Notes under the pieces: model-generated
Seen by the model: only the letters and a program-made list of their open reading frames with translations
Databases searched by the model: none
What the model was told of the DNA's origin: nothing
Shown here: positions 1 to 6,523 of the stretch, piece after piece
Layout: each line of letters begins with the position of its first letter
How positions within the stretch are numbered: the stretch's first letter is position 1
Program-made: the position numbers and the translations under genes
NCBI GenBank assembly: GCA_934444485.1
Contig: CAKSCN010000029.1
Coordinates: 1-18,650 of the forward strand
Direction: 5' to 3'
Length of the DNA stretch: 18,650 nucleotides
Source: an uncultured Eubacteriales bacterium
GTDB taxonomy: Bacteria > Bacillota > Clostridia > Oscillospirales > CAG-382

Positions 1-150
1 ACATTATATCCGTCCCCTGCAAAGCGCCAGCTTTGCTCCTTGAAGTCTTTTGGTTCTTTTCTTCAGAAAAGAACGCCACTGCGGCGAGCAGCCCCCGTAA
101 GAAGCCACTGCGGCGAGCGGCTCCCGTAAGCCCCCGTAAGCTTCGTCTGT
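1..150 (+). repeat. Tail of a composite intergenic element (partial copy D)
   Basis: The stretch contains GTCCCCTGC, the hairpin GCAAAGC-GCCA-GCTTTGC (19-36) and the long palindrome GTTCTTTTCT/AGAAAAGAAC at about 54-75. It ends in short direct repeats built on CCCGTAAGC and CTGCGGCGAGC. The same order occurs at the ends of the copies at 3061-3424 and 4605-5081 and, inverted, at the start of 11460-11968. Only the distal part is inside the window. It lies directly downstream of the stop codon of the minus-strand glycyl-tRNA synthetase gene, so it is probably transcribed as that gene's 3' region. There is no U-tract, so I do not call it an intrinsic terminator. Confidence 0.75.
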
Positions 151-159
151 CGCAGGAAA

Positions 160-1551
160 TCAGAACTCGATTTTCTTTTCGATATAGGCACGGAGGTCTT
201 CAATCTTGATTCTCTCCTGCGCCATTGTGTCTCTGTCACGAACGGTTACGCAGCCGTCGGTTTCGGAGTCGAAGTCGTAGGTAATGCAGATGGGAGTGCC
301 TATCTCGTCCTCGCGGCGGTATCTCTTGCCGATAGAGCCGGCGTCGTCGTAGTCAACGTTGAAGTACTTTCTGAGGTCGTCGTATATCTTGCCGGCACCC
401 TCGGAAAGCTTCTTGGAAAGAGGAAGCACTGCCGCCTTGAAGGGCGCAAGAGCGGGGTGGAGGTGAAGCACGGTTCTCACGTCGCCGCCCTCGAGAGTCT
501 CTTCGTCGTATGCGTCAATGAGGAACGCAAGCGCAACTCTGTCTGCTCCGAGAGAAGGCTCGACAACGTAAGGAATGTACTTCTTGCCGTTCTCCTGGTC
601 GAAATACTCGAGAGCTTCGCCGGAATGCTTTGTGTGCTGAGTGAGGTCGTAGTCGGTTCTGTCGGCAACGCCCCAAAGCTCGCCCCATCCGAACGGGAAC
701 AGGAACTCAAAGTCGGTCGTCGCCTTGGAGTAGAAGCAAAGCTCCTCGGGATCATGGTCGCGGAGTCTCAAATGCTCTTCGGTCATGCCGAGGTCGAGAA
801 GCCACTTTTTGCAGAAGCCTCTCCAATACTCGAACCACTCAAGGTCTGTACCGGGCTCGCAGAAGAACTCAAGCTCCATCTGCTCAAACTCTCTCGTTCT
901 GAATGTGAAGTTGCCGGGCGTTATTTCGTTTCTGAACGACTTGCCTATCTGGCATACGCCGAACGGAATCTTCTTTCTGGAGGTTCTCTGAATGTTCTTG
1001 AAGTTTACGAATATGCCCTGCGCCGTCTCGGGACGGAGGTAGAGCGTGTTTGCGGAGTCCTCGGTTACACCCTGGAAGGTCTTGAACATGAGGTTGAACT
1101 TTCTGATGTCCGTGAAATCATGGCTTCCGCAGTCGGGGCAGGCAATGCCGTGTTCCTTGATGTAAGCCGCCATCTCGGCGTCGGTCATTCCGGCAGGATT
1201 GTCGTTGAGTCCGTTTTCCGCAACGTATTCCTCAATGAGCTTGTCGGCTCTGTGACGGGTCTTGCACTGCTTGCAGTCCATAAGCGGATCGGAGAAGCCG
1301 CCGAGATGTCCCGATGCTACCCACGTTTCGGGGTTCATGATTATCGCGCTGTCGAGTCCCACATTGTAGGGCGACTCCTGCACGAACTTCTTCCACCATG
1401 CCTTTTTGACGTTGTTCTTGAACTCAACGCCGAGAGGGCCGTAGTCCCAGCTGTTTGCAAGTCCGCCGTAAATTTCGCTTCCGGCGTAAACAAAGCCTCT
1501 GCCTTTGCAGAAGGCAACGATTTTGTCCATTGTCTTTTCCGAGTTCTTCAT
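160..1551 (-). CDS. glyQS: Glycyl-tRNA synthetase, single-chain (alpha2) type
   Basis: This class II aminoacyl-tRNA synthetase charges tRNA-Gly with glycine in the cytoplasm. The 463-residue length fits the single-chain homodimeric type rather than the separate GlyQ/GlyS type. Visible landmarks are the N-terminal GGLANSWDYGPLG (29-41), a putative zinc site with two CxxC pairs (C93/C96 and C138/C141), RPETAQGIF (173-181), motif 2 around FRNEITPGNFTFRTREFEQ (207-225), motif 3 with GADRVALAFL, and a C-terminal anticodon-binding domain starting near HPALAPFKAAVLPL. The ATG start is preceded by GAAAGG about 12 bases upstream; a second in-frame ATG seven codons in (MDKIVAF) has weaker upstream sequence. 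The gene stands alone and diverges from the next gene. I see no T-box leader, which is common upstream of glycyl-tRNA synthetases in Bacillota. A composite repeat follows the stop codon. Confidence 0.97.
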   Translation of the reverse strand: MKNSEKTMDKIVAFCKGRGFVYAGSEIYGGLANSWDYGPLGVEFKNNVKKAWWKKFVQESPYNVGLDSAIIMNPETWVASGHLGGFSDPLMDCKQCKTRHRADKLIEEYVAENGLNDNPAGMTDAEMAAYIKEHGIACPDCGSHDFTDIRKFNLMFKTFQGVTEDSANTLYLRPETAQGIFVNFKNIQRTSRKKIPFGVCQIGKSFRNEITPGNFTFRTREFEQMELEFFCEPGTDLEWFEYWRGFCKKWLLDLGMTEEHLRLRDHDPEELCFYSKATTDFEFLFPFGWGELWGVADRTDYDLTQHTKHSGEALEYFDQENGKKYIPYVVEPSLGADRVALAFLIDAYDEETLEGGDVRTVLHLHPALAPFKAAVLPLSKKLSEGAGKIYDDLRKYFNVDYDDAGSIGKRYRREDEIGTPICITYDFDSETDGCVTVRDRDTMAQERIKIEDLRAYIEKKIEF

Positions 1552-1618
1552 AACTTTACCATGCCTTTCTTTCGGTTGCCCGTTGTATCTTTAGGCGATA
1601 CCGCCATTATTTACATAC

Positions 1619-1624
1619 ATTATA
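1619..1624 (-). promoter_or_regulatory. Putative -10 box of glyQS
   Basis: The minus strand reads TATAAT here, about 70 bases before the glyQS start codon. No convincing -35 hexamer lies 16-18 bases upstream, so the call rests on the -10 box and its position. Confidence 0.4.
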
Positions 1625-1790
1625 TGATAACACGTTTTAACCCCGAATTCAATGTATATTTTGTAAAAGCACGCCGAAAAAGGCAAGTAAAACGCAAGGC
1701 AAAACCTTAAAAATTGCGGTTTTCCGCACTATTGTTTCGTACGGCAAGCCGAAAAAGTATCAAAATCGACAAATTTAAGCGTGCGTGACA

Positions 1791-1819
1791 TTTACTTTTT
1801 CCCCTCCGAGCGGTATAAT
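1791..1819 (+). promoter_or_regulatory. Sigma-70-type promoter of the dehydroquinase-like gene
   Basis: TTTACT (1791-1796), a 17-base spacer and a perfect TATAAT (1814-1819) lie 37 bases before the GTG start. Transcription would begin near 1826, leaving a leader of about 30 bases that carries the GGAGG site (1844-1848). Confidence 0.65.
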
Positions 1820-1856
1820 CGCACCGTAAACAAAAGATTTTCCGGAGGATATTGCC

Positions 1857-2675
1857 GTGAGAAAAAGCATACGCTCACTCGCCGTCCCGGCACTTGCCGG
1901 AGTCGTCCGAGAGAAAAGCGCCGCTCTTGCCGTCGCCGCCGTGAAAAACAGCGTGTACGCCGGTGCGGACATGATAGACCTTCACCTTTCCACCCTCGAG
2001 GACATCAGCCGAGAGGCTCTCGAACGCATAATTGCGGCGTCGAATGTCCCGGTGCTTGCGCTCAACTACAATGCAAAACTCGATTGGTCGGGCGCAGGCT
2101 TCGACGAAAACGAGAGAACCGAGCTTATGCTTGCCGCCGTGCGTGCCGGTGCGTCGGGCGTCGATATGCAGGGGTACACCTTTCACGCTCCCTCGAAGGA
2201 CGCCTTTTTCGGCGAGGACAAATATTCGTTCACGAAGTGCAAACCCAAAGAGGTCGTGACAGACAGCGCAGTTATCGACCGTCAGCTTGAGTTTATGGAG
2301 AGAGTACGTGCCGAGGGCGGCGAGGTGCTTTTGTCGTGCCACCCGGGCGTTCACATGACGTGCGACGAGGTCGTCGAGCTTGCGCTTTTCCTCGAAAAAA
2401 GAAGTCCCGACATAATCAAGATAGTGACGAAAGCCGAGAGCGAGGACGATGTGCCGGCGGCGATAGCGACAATGCAGAAGCTCTGCCGTGAGGTAAAAAC
2501 TCCCGTTGCGTACCACATGAACGGCAGCTTCGGAGTGCCGACACGCATTCTCTGTCCGCTCTTCGGCGGAAAAATTGCGTTCTGCGTCGAACGCTTCGGC
2601 GAGGGCTCCACTCCCGAACAGATTGACCTGAGAGCGGCGAAAGAGGTGAAAAGCTGTGCGCTTTTCAATAATTGA
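1857..2675 (+). CDS. Divergent type I 3-dehydroquinate dehydratase (AroD) family protein
   Basis: A 272-residue TIM-barrel protein whose landmarks follow type I dehydroquinase, the Schiff-base enzyme of the shikimate pathway. By eye-alignment to enterobacterial AroD, the catalytic histidine (SCH, H162), Schiff-base lysine (DIIK, K188), carboxylate-binding arginine (PTRI, R230) and the C-terminal STPEQ (S251, Q255) are present. The hydroxyl-side residues are not: the usual EWR is DLH (41-43), the TFR...EGG segment reads LNYNAKLDW (69-77), and the VDxE glutamate is Q105. It may therefore be a paralogue acting on another substrate or with weak activity. The start is GTG, eight bases after a strong GGAGG. 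The last codons (KSCALFNN) are encoded by a hairpin and spacer of the repeat array that follows. The gene appears monocistronic. Confidence 0.8.
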   Translation: MRKSIRSLAVPALAGVVREKSAALAVAAVKNSVYAGADMIDLHLSTLEDISREALERIIAASNVPVLALNYNAKLDWSGAGFDENERTELMLAAVRAGASGVDMQGYTFHAPSKDAFFGEDKYSFTKCKPKEVVTDSAVIDRQLEFMERVRAEGGEVLLSCHPGVHMTCDEVVELALFLEKRSPDIIKIVTKAESEDDVPAAIATMQKLCREVKTPVAYHMNGSFGVPTRILCPLFGGKIAFCVERFGEGSTPEQIDLRAAKEVKSCALFNN

Positions 2676-2838
2676 GAATTGAGAGTTGAGAATGGAGAAT
2701 TGGGGTTGAAAAGCGGAGCTTTTCAAAAATTGAAAATTGAGAATGGAAAATGGAGAATTGATGTGGAAAAACGCTGAGCGTTTTTCTTCATTAATTGTAC
2801 GGTGCGGAATTTGAGGGTGTGCGGTGACGGGAAAGAAA
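2649..2838 (+). repeat. Hairpin array 1, 3' of the dehydroquinase-like gene
   Basis: The array starts inside the preceding coding sequence with GAAAAGC/GCTTTTC (2649-2667). It continues with an AATTGAGAATTGAGA-like microsatellite, the hairpin GAAAAGC-GGA-GCTTTTC near 2707-2724, more microsatellite, and the hairpin GAAAAACGC-TGA-GCGTTTTTC near 2764-2784. It ends with the conserved tail TTCATTAATTGTACGGTGCG and a GGGTGTGCGGT segment. It has the same order and polarity as the other arrays. Confidence 0.8.
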
Positions 2839-2842
2839 GGCA

Positions 2843-2888
2843 GAATTCATAATTCATAATTCATAATGCATAATGCATAATGCATAAT
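2843..2888 (+). repeat. Short tandem repeat of AATTCAT / AATGCAT units
   Basis: A run of 9-base units, first AATTCATAA-like and then AATGCATAA-like, makes an AT-rich, almost perfectly self-complementary tract between two hairpin repeat blocks. No coding or promoter signal is evident. Confidence 0.85.
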
Positions 2889-2895
2889 TGACGTT

Positions 2896-2930
2896 GAAAA
2901 GCTTCGCTTTTCTTCAATATTTGAATGGTG
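2896..2930 (+). repeat. Single TTC-loop hairpin with array tail
   Basis: GAAAAGC-TTC-GCTTTTC (2896-2912) is followed by TTCAATATTTGAATGGTGC, a diverged version of the array tail. It looks like a minimal, one-hairpin member of the array family. The next 130 bases to 3060 hold only a GTAGGG-type hairpin (ACACAG/CTGTGT around 3003-3026) and no gene that I can support. Confidence 0.7.
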
Positions 2931-3060
2931 CTTATCGTTTGCCGCTTTTCTACGGTGCGATATACATAACCGTGCGTGCGGTTCTTGCGGAACGAGCAAT
3001 CTACACAGATGCTTCGCATCCTGTGTGTCCCTACGGTACACCATAGAGAAAGTGCAAACC

Positions 3061-3424
3061 TCAAATTACGCACCACCCAAGAACGCTCTCTTCGCAAAAA
3101 TGAAATTGTCGAGCTTTGCGAGGCGTTTCATTTGCGAACGGGAGAAGTTCGGATTAAGTCCCCACAAAGCCTGATGCCAACCCAACCTTCGACCGAGACT
3201 TCGTCGAGGTTGAACGGCACTCTCTCCGATAAGATGAGTCCTGCTCATTTCACGACGGCGGTGTCGCCTATGATGCGCATATATGCGCCGTTGTGCGGTA
3301 TTTCTCGGATTAAATATAACCCGTCCCCTGCAAAGCGCCAGCTTTGCACGCTGAACGAAGTTCTGCGTTTTAAAGTCTTTTGGTTCTTTTCTTCAGAAAA
3401 GAACATCCCCGTAATCCCCGTAAC
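3061..3424 (+). repeat. Composite structured intergenic element, copy A
   Basis: Ordered parts shared with the copies at 4605-5081 and 11460-11968 are: an outer stem (CGCAAAAATGAAA 3093-3105 with TTTCATTTGCG 3126-3136); AACGGGAGAAG; AGTCCCCACAAA...CTGATGCCAA; a variable stem (CAACCTTCGAC 3183-3193 with GTCGAGGTTG 3203-3212, one bulge); GATAAGATGAGTCCTGC; and a second stem (CACGACGGCG 3251-3260 with CGCCGTTGTG 3286-3295) enclosing the palindrome GCGCATATATGCGC. The tail has GTCCCCTGC, a GCAAAGC/GCTTTGC hairpin and the GTTCTTTTCT/AGAAAAGAAC palindrome. Stem sequences differ from copy B while pairing is kept. It ends 35 bases before the dehydrogenase start and so may carry or modify that gene's leader. 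Confidence 0.8.
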
Positions 3425-3459
3425 CCACAACCAACAACACACAGAAAGGAAGTAATATT

Positions 3460-4212
3460 ATGAAAAAGACAGCGATAATCACAGGTGCCGGCGGCTTTAT
3501 AGGCAGTGAGACGGCGAGAGTACTTGCGAGGGAGGGAATATCGATTGCCGTGTGCGACATGAACCGAGAAGCGGTAGAGAGAACCGTGTCGTCGATAAAG
3601 GCAGAGGGCGGCGACGCATTCGGCTACGTATTCGACGTCACAGACTCGGCGAGCGTCGATAAAACGGTAGCGGAGGTCGTTGAACGCTTCGGCGGACTTG
3701 ACATCTCAATCCACGTTGCCGGCGGCAGTGCCAGAATCGGCGGCGGAAACTACGTCCCCCTCACCGAACAGACCGACCACGTAATCGACACCGTGCTGAA
3801 GGTCAACCTCTACGGCGCAATGTACGTCTCCCGCGCGGCGGCAAGAGAGATGATAAAGGGCGGCAGAGGCGGCAGAATCATCAACTTCTCGTCGATAGTC
3901 GGAATGCAGGGACTCTCAAGCTGCACCGAGTACGCTGCGGCAAAGGGCGGAGTCATTGCACTCACAAAGTCACTCGCAAAGGAGCTCGGGCAGTATAAAA
4001 TCACGGTAAACTCCGTCGCACCGGGAGTCGTTGTGCGTCCCGAGGAAAACAACGACCGTGCTTACAAGACCAACTTCCTCGGCGAAAAATGCACCGCCGC
4101 AGATATTGCCGACCTCACCGCTTTCCTCGTCTCCGACAAGGCTCGATTCATCACGGGTCAGGTCTGCGTCTGCGACGGCGGCAGATCCCTCGCTATGAAA
4201 GGGTCGGAGTGA
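3460..4212 (+). CDS. Short-chain dehydrogenase/reductase (SDR) family oxidoreductase
   Basis: A classical SDR of 250 residues, a cytoplasmic NAD(P)-dependent oxidoreductase with a Rossmann fold. The cofactor loop TGAGGFIG lies at 8-15, an aspartate at the end of the second strand (VCDMN, D33) favours NAD(H) over NADP(H), the catalytic serine is in NFSSIVG (S144/S145), and Y158-x3-K162 is in YAAAK. The usual NNAG is replaced by HVAGGSA (85-91). SVAPG (185-189) and the ITGQ...DGG C-terminus are standard for FabG-like SDRs. The substrate cannot be read from sequence; sugar-alcohol, ketoacyl or keto-acid reduction are all possible. The ATG has AAAGGA nine bases upstream. No partner gene is adjacent, and hairpin array 2 starts six bases after the stop. 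Confidence 0.92.
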   Translation: MKKTAIITGAGGFIGSETARVLAREGISIAVCDMNREAVERTVSSIKAEGGDAFGYVFDVTDSASVDKTVAEVVERFGGLDISIHVAGGSARIGGGNYVPLTEQTDHVIDTVLKVNLYGAMYVSRAAAREMIKGGRGGRIINFSSIVGMQGLSSCTEYAAAKGGVIALTKSLAKELGQYKITVNSVAPGVVVRPEENNDRAYKTNFLGEKCTAADIADLTAFLVSDKARFITGQVCVCDGGRSLAMKGSE

Positions 4213-4217
4213 GGGGG

Positions 4218-4395
4218 GGAAAAGCTTCGCTTTTCAAGTGATGTTCGACCTTCGGTCGAGTGAAGTGCAAGCTTCGCTTGCGTGAAGTGACGGCTTCGCC
4301 GTCGTGATGTGTTGCTTCGCAACGTTAGCGTGGAAAAGCTTCGCTTTTCTTCAATAATTGTACGGTGTTAATTTGGGGCGTGTGCGATAAAGGGA
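4218..4395 (+). repeat. Hairpin array 2, 3' of the SDR gene
   Basis: This is the clearest array. Six perfect hairpins share the loop TTC: GAAAAGC/GCTTTTC (4218-4234), TCGACC/GGTCGA (about 4243-4258), GCAAGC/GCTTGC (4267-4281), GACGGC/GCCGTC (4289-4303), GTTGC/GCAAC (4311-4323) and GAAAAGC/GCTTTTC (4333-4349). The middle spacers are GTGATGT or GTGAAGT. The tail TTCAATAATTGTACGGTG (4350-4367) is followed by GGGGCGTGTGCGATAA. It begins six bases after the SDR stop codon. Confidence 0.9.
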
Positions 4396-4483
4396 GAGCG
4401 GATTTTTGCCGAGGGTGTGGGAAAAAGCGAGACTTGATGATTGCTTTTCTCTCGGGTGTTGTATGGAGGAGGCGAAGCCGACG

Positions 4484-4549
4484 AGGCGCCCCTGTGTAAC
4501 CGGTTGCAAAGCAACCTCTGGAGCTGTCAGCGAAGCTGACTGAGGGGTT
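4484..4549 (-). repeat. Dispersed two-hairpin repeat (single copy here)
   Basis: The minus strand reads CCCCTCAGTCAGC-TTC-GCTGACAGC..., then GGTTGC-TTT-GCAACC, then ACACAGGGGCGCC. I recognise this layout as a very common dispersed repeat in Clostridia genomes. It occurs once in the window. The rest of 4396-4604 holds no gene that I can support. Confidence 0.55.
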
Positions 4550-4604
4550 GTTGATTATAGATTTTATCTGAGGTTGTTGGTGTTTGGGGCTGTGCGATTA
4601 TTCC

Positions 4605-5081
4605 GAGGCTCATTGGTGTTTTGTAGGGAACGGGCTTGCTCGTTCCGAAAGCTCAGATAATCGCCGACCTTGGATAACACGCATTCTCTCGAAATCTCCG
4701 ACATAATTGTCAATCGTCAATTGTCAATCGTCAATCGCTAACACGCACTCTCCAAAAACCTCATCTTTCCGTAATTTGTCGTCGAACGAAGTGAGGTGCA
4801 AATTTCGGGAACGGGAGAAGGTAAAAATTACAGTCCCCACAAAATCTGATGCCAAAAAAATCACGACCCGGCGCTTGCGTATATGGCGTCGGGTCGCCGT
4901 ATTATCTCGGATAAGATGAGTCCTGCCTCATCTAAGTCGGCGGTGTCGCCTATGATGCGCATATATGCGCCGACTTCGGTACTACCTCTAAATTACTATA
5001 GGATAAAGTCTTTTGGTTCTTTTCTTCAGAAAAGAACACCCCGCGGCGAGCGGCTCTCGTAGCCTCCGTAAACCCTCGTAA
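4605..5081 (+). repeat. Composite structured intergenic element, copy B (longest + copy)
   Basis: It starts with CTCATTGGTGTTTTGTAGGG and a GGAACG/CGTTCC hairpin, then GCCGACCTTGGATAACACGC and a 9-base microsatellite. CTAACACGCACTCTCC follows, then an outer stem AATTTG (4773-4778)/CAAATT (4799-4804), AGTCCCCACAAA...CTGATGCCAA, a variable stem CGACCCG (4864-4870)/CGGGTCG (4890-4896), GATAAGATGAGTCCTGC, and a stem AAGTCGGCG (4934-4942)/CGCCGACTT (4968-4976) around GCGCATATATGCGC. The end carries the GTTCTTTTCT/AGAAAAGAAC palindrome and CCTCGTA repeats. On the minus strand the element is the 3' flank of the trehalase gene. No open frame in it looks like a protein. Confidence 0.85.
4706..4740 (+). 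repeat. 9-base tandem repeat (AATTGTCAATCGTC type) inside copy B
   Basis: About four units alternate between TCAATTG and TCAATCG forms, making a tract that can fold on itself. The equivalent position in the inverted copy (about 11815-11849) has the same motif. Confidence 0.85.
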
Positions 5082-5113
5082 TCGTCAATTGTCAATTGTC
5101 AATCGTCAATTGT
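5082..5113 (+). repeat. 9-base tandem repeat (TCAATTG/TCAATCG) beside the trehalase stop
   Basis: The unit is the same as at 4706-4740. It fills the gap between the composite element and the trehalase stop codon (5119-5121). Confidence 0.85.
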
Positions 5114-5118
5114 GTAAG

Positions 5119-6339
5119 TCAAGCGTTAAGGAAAGCGTCGAGGGCGAGGTAGACGCCGGCGCTCCAGCCCATCATCTGCGGCATTTTGTACTCGTTTTTG
5201 ACCGTAATACTGCCGTCGGCGACGTTATACTTCTCCCAAATGCCGCCGGTCTTTTCGAGGTTTTCGTCAACAAGGCGCAGATACTTTGCCGCTATGCGTT
5301 CGGCGTCGGCAAGGAAACCGTACTTCGCAAGCCCGAAAACCACCATGTACTGCAGGCACGCCCAGCCGTTCGGCGCATCCCACTGAGACTCTCCCGGCAC
5401 TCCGTGGTTCGGCGCACAGGAGTAAATTCCGTACTCCGCCTCGAGACGACCCAACGCACCTGCGGCAGCACTCGCCTCCGCTTCATCCGCAACCCCGGCA
5501 AACAGCGGATAGTACGACGCCGCAGAGAATACCGGACTTAATTTTCCCTCTTTGAGATTGCAGTCAAGGTAAAGCCCGTCGGCGTTCTTCATGTGCTTTC
5601 TCATCAGCGCACGGCGGTTCTCCGCTCTCGTTTTCCACACCTCGCCGCCGTCCCTCTCAAGCTCTCCGGCAAAATACGCCATGTTCGTCTCCAAAAGATA
5701 AAGCAGTGAGTTTAAGTCAACCTGCGCATAGTCGTACATCGCAAACTCACACCTCGGATTGCAGTCCCAGCCACTCTCGCACATCGCAAGGTAGTGTCTT
5801 GTCATGTCGTAAGGGGTCATCTCACGCTTCGCCATGCCCTCCTTATAGCCGACTCTCGATTTGAACTGTTCGGAGTACCTCTCAATGTCGCCGTCGGCAA
5901 ACGCCGCACCGTAAGACGCAAGTCCCTCCTTGCCCGTGCGCTTCTCCGTCCAGAAAGCATACTCCTTTTCGAGAGCCGAGTACGCTCCGCAGAGCCAGAC
6001 CTTGTCGCCGAGCTTTTCGTATACCTCACGCACCATCTGCGACAGAAAAGGCGGCTGTGAGCGACCGAGATAATACGTGCGGTTGCCGTTCGGCATATAC
6101 CCGAAACGGTTCACCATGTAAAGCATATTGTCAACGTTGTACTTCGCCTGCAATTCAAGACCCGAAATGAGAAGTCCGACGTTCGTGAAATACGTGTCCC
6201 AGTAGTACATCTCGTCGAAATGCCCGACCGCCGGCACCGTGTACGGATACGGAAGCCCCAGAAGAGTCCCGTCGTCCTTCGTGTTTCTCTTTACGCAGTC
6301 CGCCCAGCGAGCCGCTATGTAGCTTTTCGTGTTGTTCAT
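5119..6339 (-). CDS. Trehalase-family glycosidase (GH37)
   Basis: Predicted inverting glycoside hydrolase of family 37, an (alpha/alpha)6-barrel enzyme that normally cleaves trehalose into two glucose molecules. From the ATG at 6339 the protein has 406 residues, with no signal peptide, so it is probably cytoplasmic. Signature 1 appears as GHFDEMYYWDTYF (39-51), signature 2 as QWDAPNGW (319-326). The expected catalytic acid is D192 in ESGWDCNPR (189-196) and the base is E369 in WEKYN. It is shorter than well-studied trehalases (about 500-550 residues), so related disaccharides are possible substrates. The frame stays open 32 codons upstream, but GGAGG eight bases before ATG 6339 fixes the start. 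It is a lone gene with composite repeat copy B at its 3' side. Confidence 0.9.
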   Translation of the reverse strand: MNNTKSYIAARWADCVKRNTKDDGTLLGLPYPYTVPAVGHFDEMYYWDTYFTNVGLLISGLELQAKYNVDNMLYMVNRFGYMPNGNRTYYLGRSQPPFLSQMVREVYEKLGDKVWLCGAYSALEKEYAFWTEKRTGKEGLASYGAAFADGDIERYSEQFKSRVGYKEGMAKREMTPYDMTRHYLAMCESGWDCNPRCEFAMYDYAQVDLNSLLYLLETNMAYFAGELERDGGEVWKTRAENRRALMRKHMKNADGLYLDCNLKEGKLSPVFSAASYYPLFAGVADEAEASAAAGALGRLEAEYGIYSCAPNHGVPGESQWDAPNGWACLQYMVVFGLAKYGFLADAERIAAKYLRLVDENLEKTGGIWEKYNVADGSITVKNEYKMPQMMGWSAGVYLALDAFLNA

Positions 6340-6441
6340 GTTTTTACCTCCGGCAGATATGTAAATTTGTAAATTATCGTAAGCGATGGTTGGGGGAAAT
6401 AAAGTGAATTGTGAAAAAGTCAAAAATATCCGCAAAGCCTG

Positions 6442-6470
6442 TTGACAAATTCGGCGTAACGTGTTATAAC
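6442..6470 (+). promoter_or_regulatory. Near-consensus sigma-70 promoter for the small-gene pair
   Basis: A perfect TTGACA (6442-6447), a 17-base spacer and TATAAC (6465-6470) point toward the two small genes. The transcript would run through the inverted-repeat element at 6524-6799 before reaching the first gene, so the leader is about 340 bases. The gap 6340-6441 holds the trehalase leader, with no strong -10/-35 pair on the minus strand. Confidence 0.75.
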
Positions 6471-6523
6471 ATTGTTGTAATTAAAGTTCACCGCTGCGTA
6501 AGCACTGCAAAATTTTTAAGGGG

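Noticed and set aside
457..1710. 417-codon open frame on the + strand opposite glyQS
   Set aside because: It is an antisense shadow of a well-recognised synthetase with strong codon bias; the translation has no family resemblance and no ribosome site.
3066..3248. 60-codon minus-strand frame within composite copy A
   Set aside because: It covers the variable stems of a structured repeat and has no start signal; I regard it as a chance frame.
3234..3250. Hammerhead-ribozyme-like GATGAGTCC in the composite elements
   Set aside because: The GAAA core segment and the matching helices needed for a hammerhead are not present around it.
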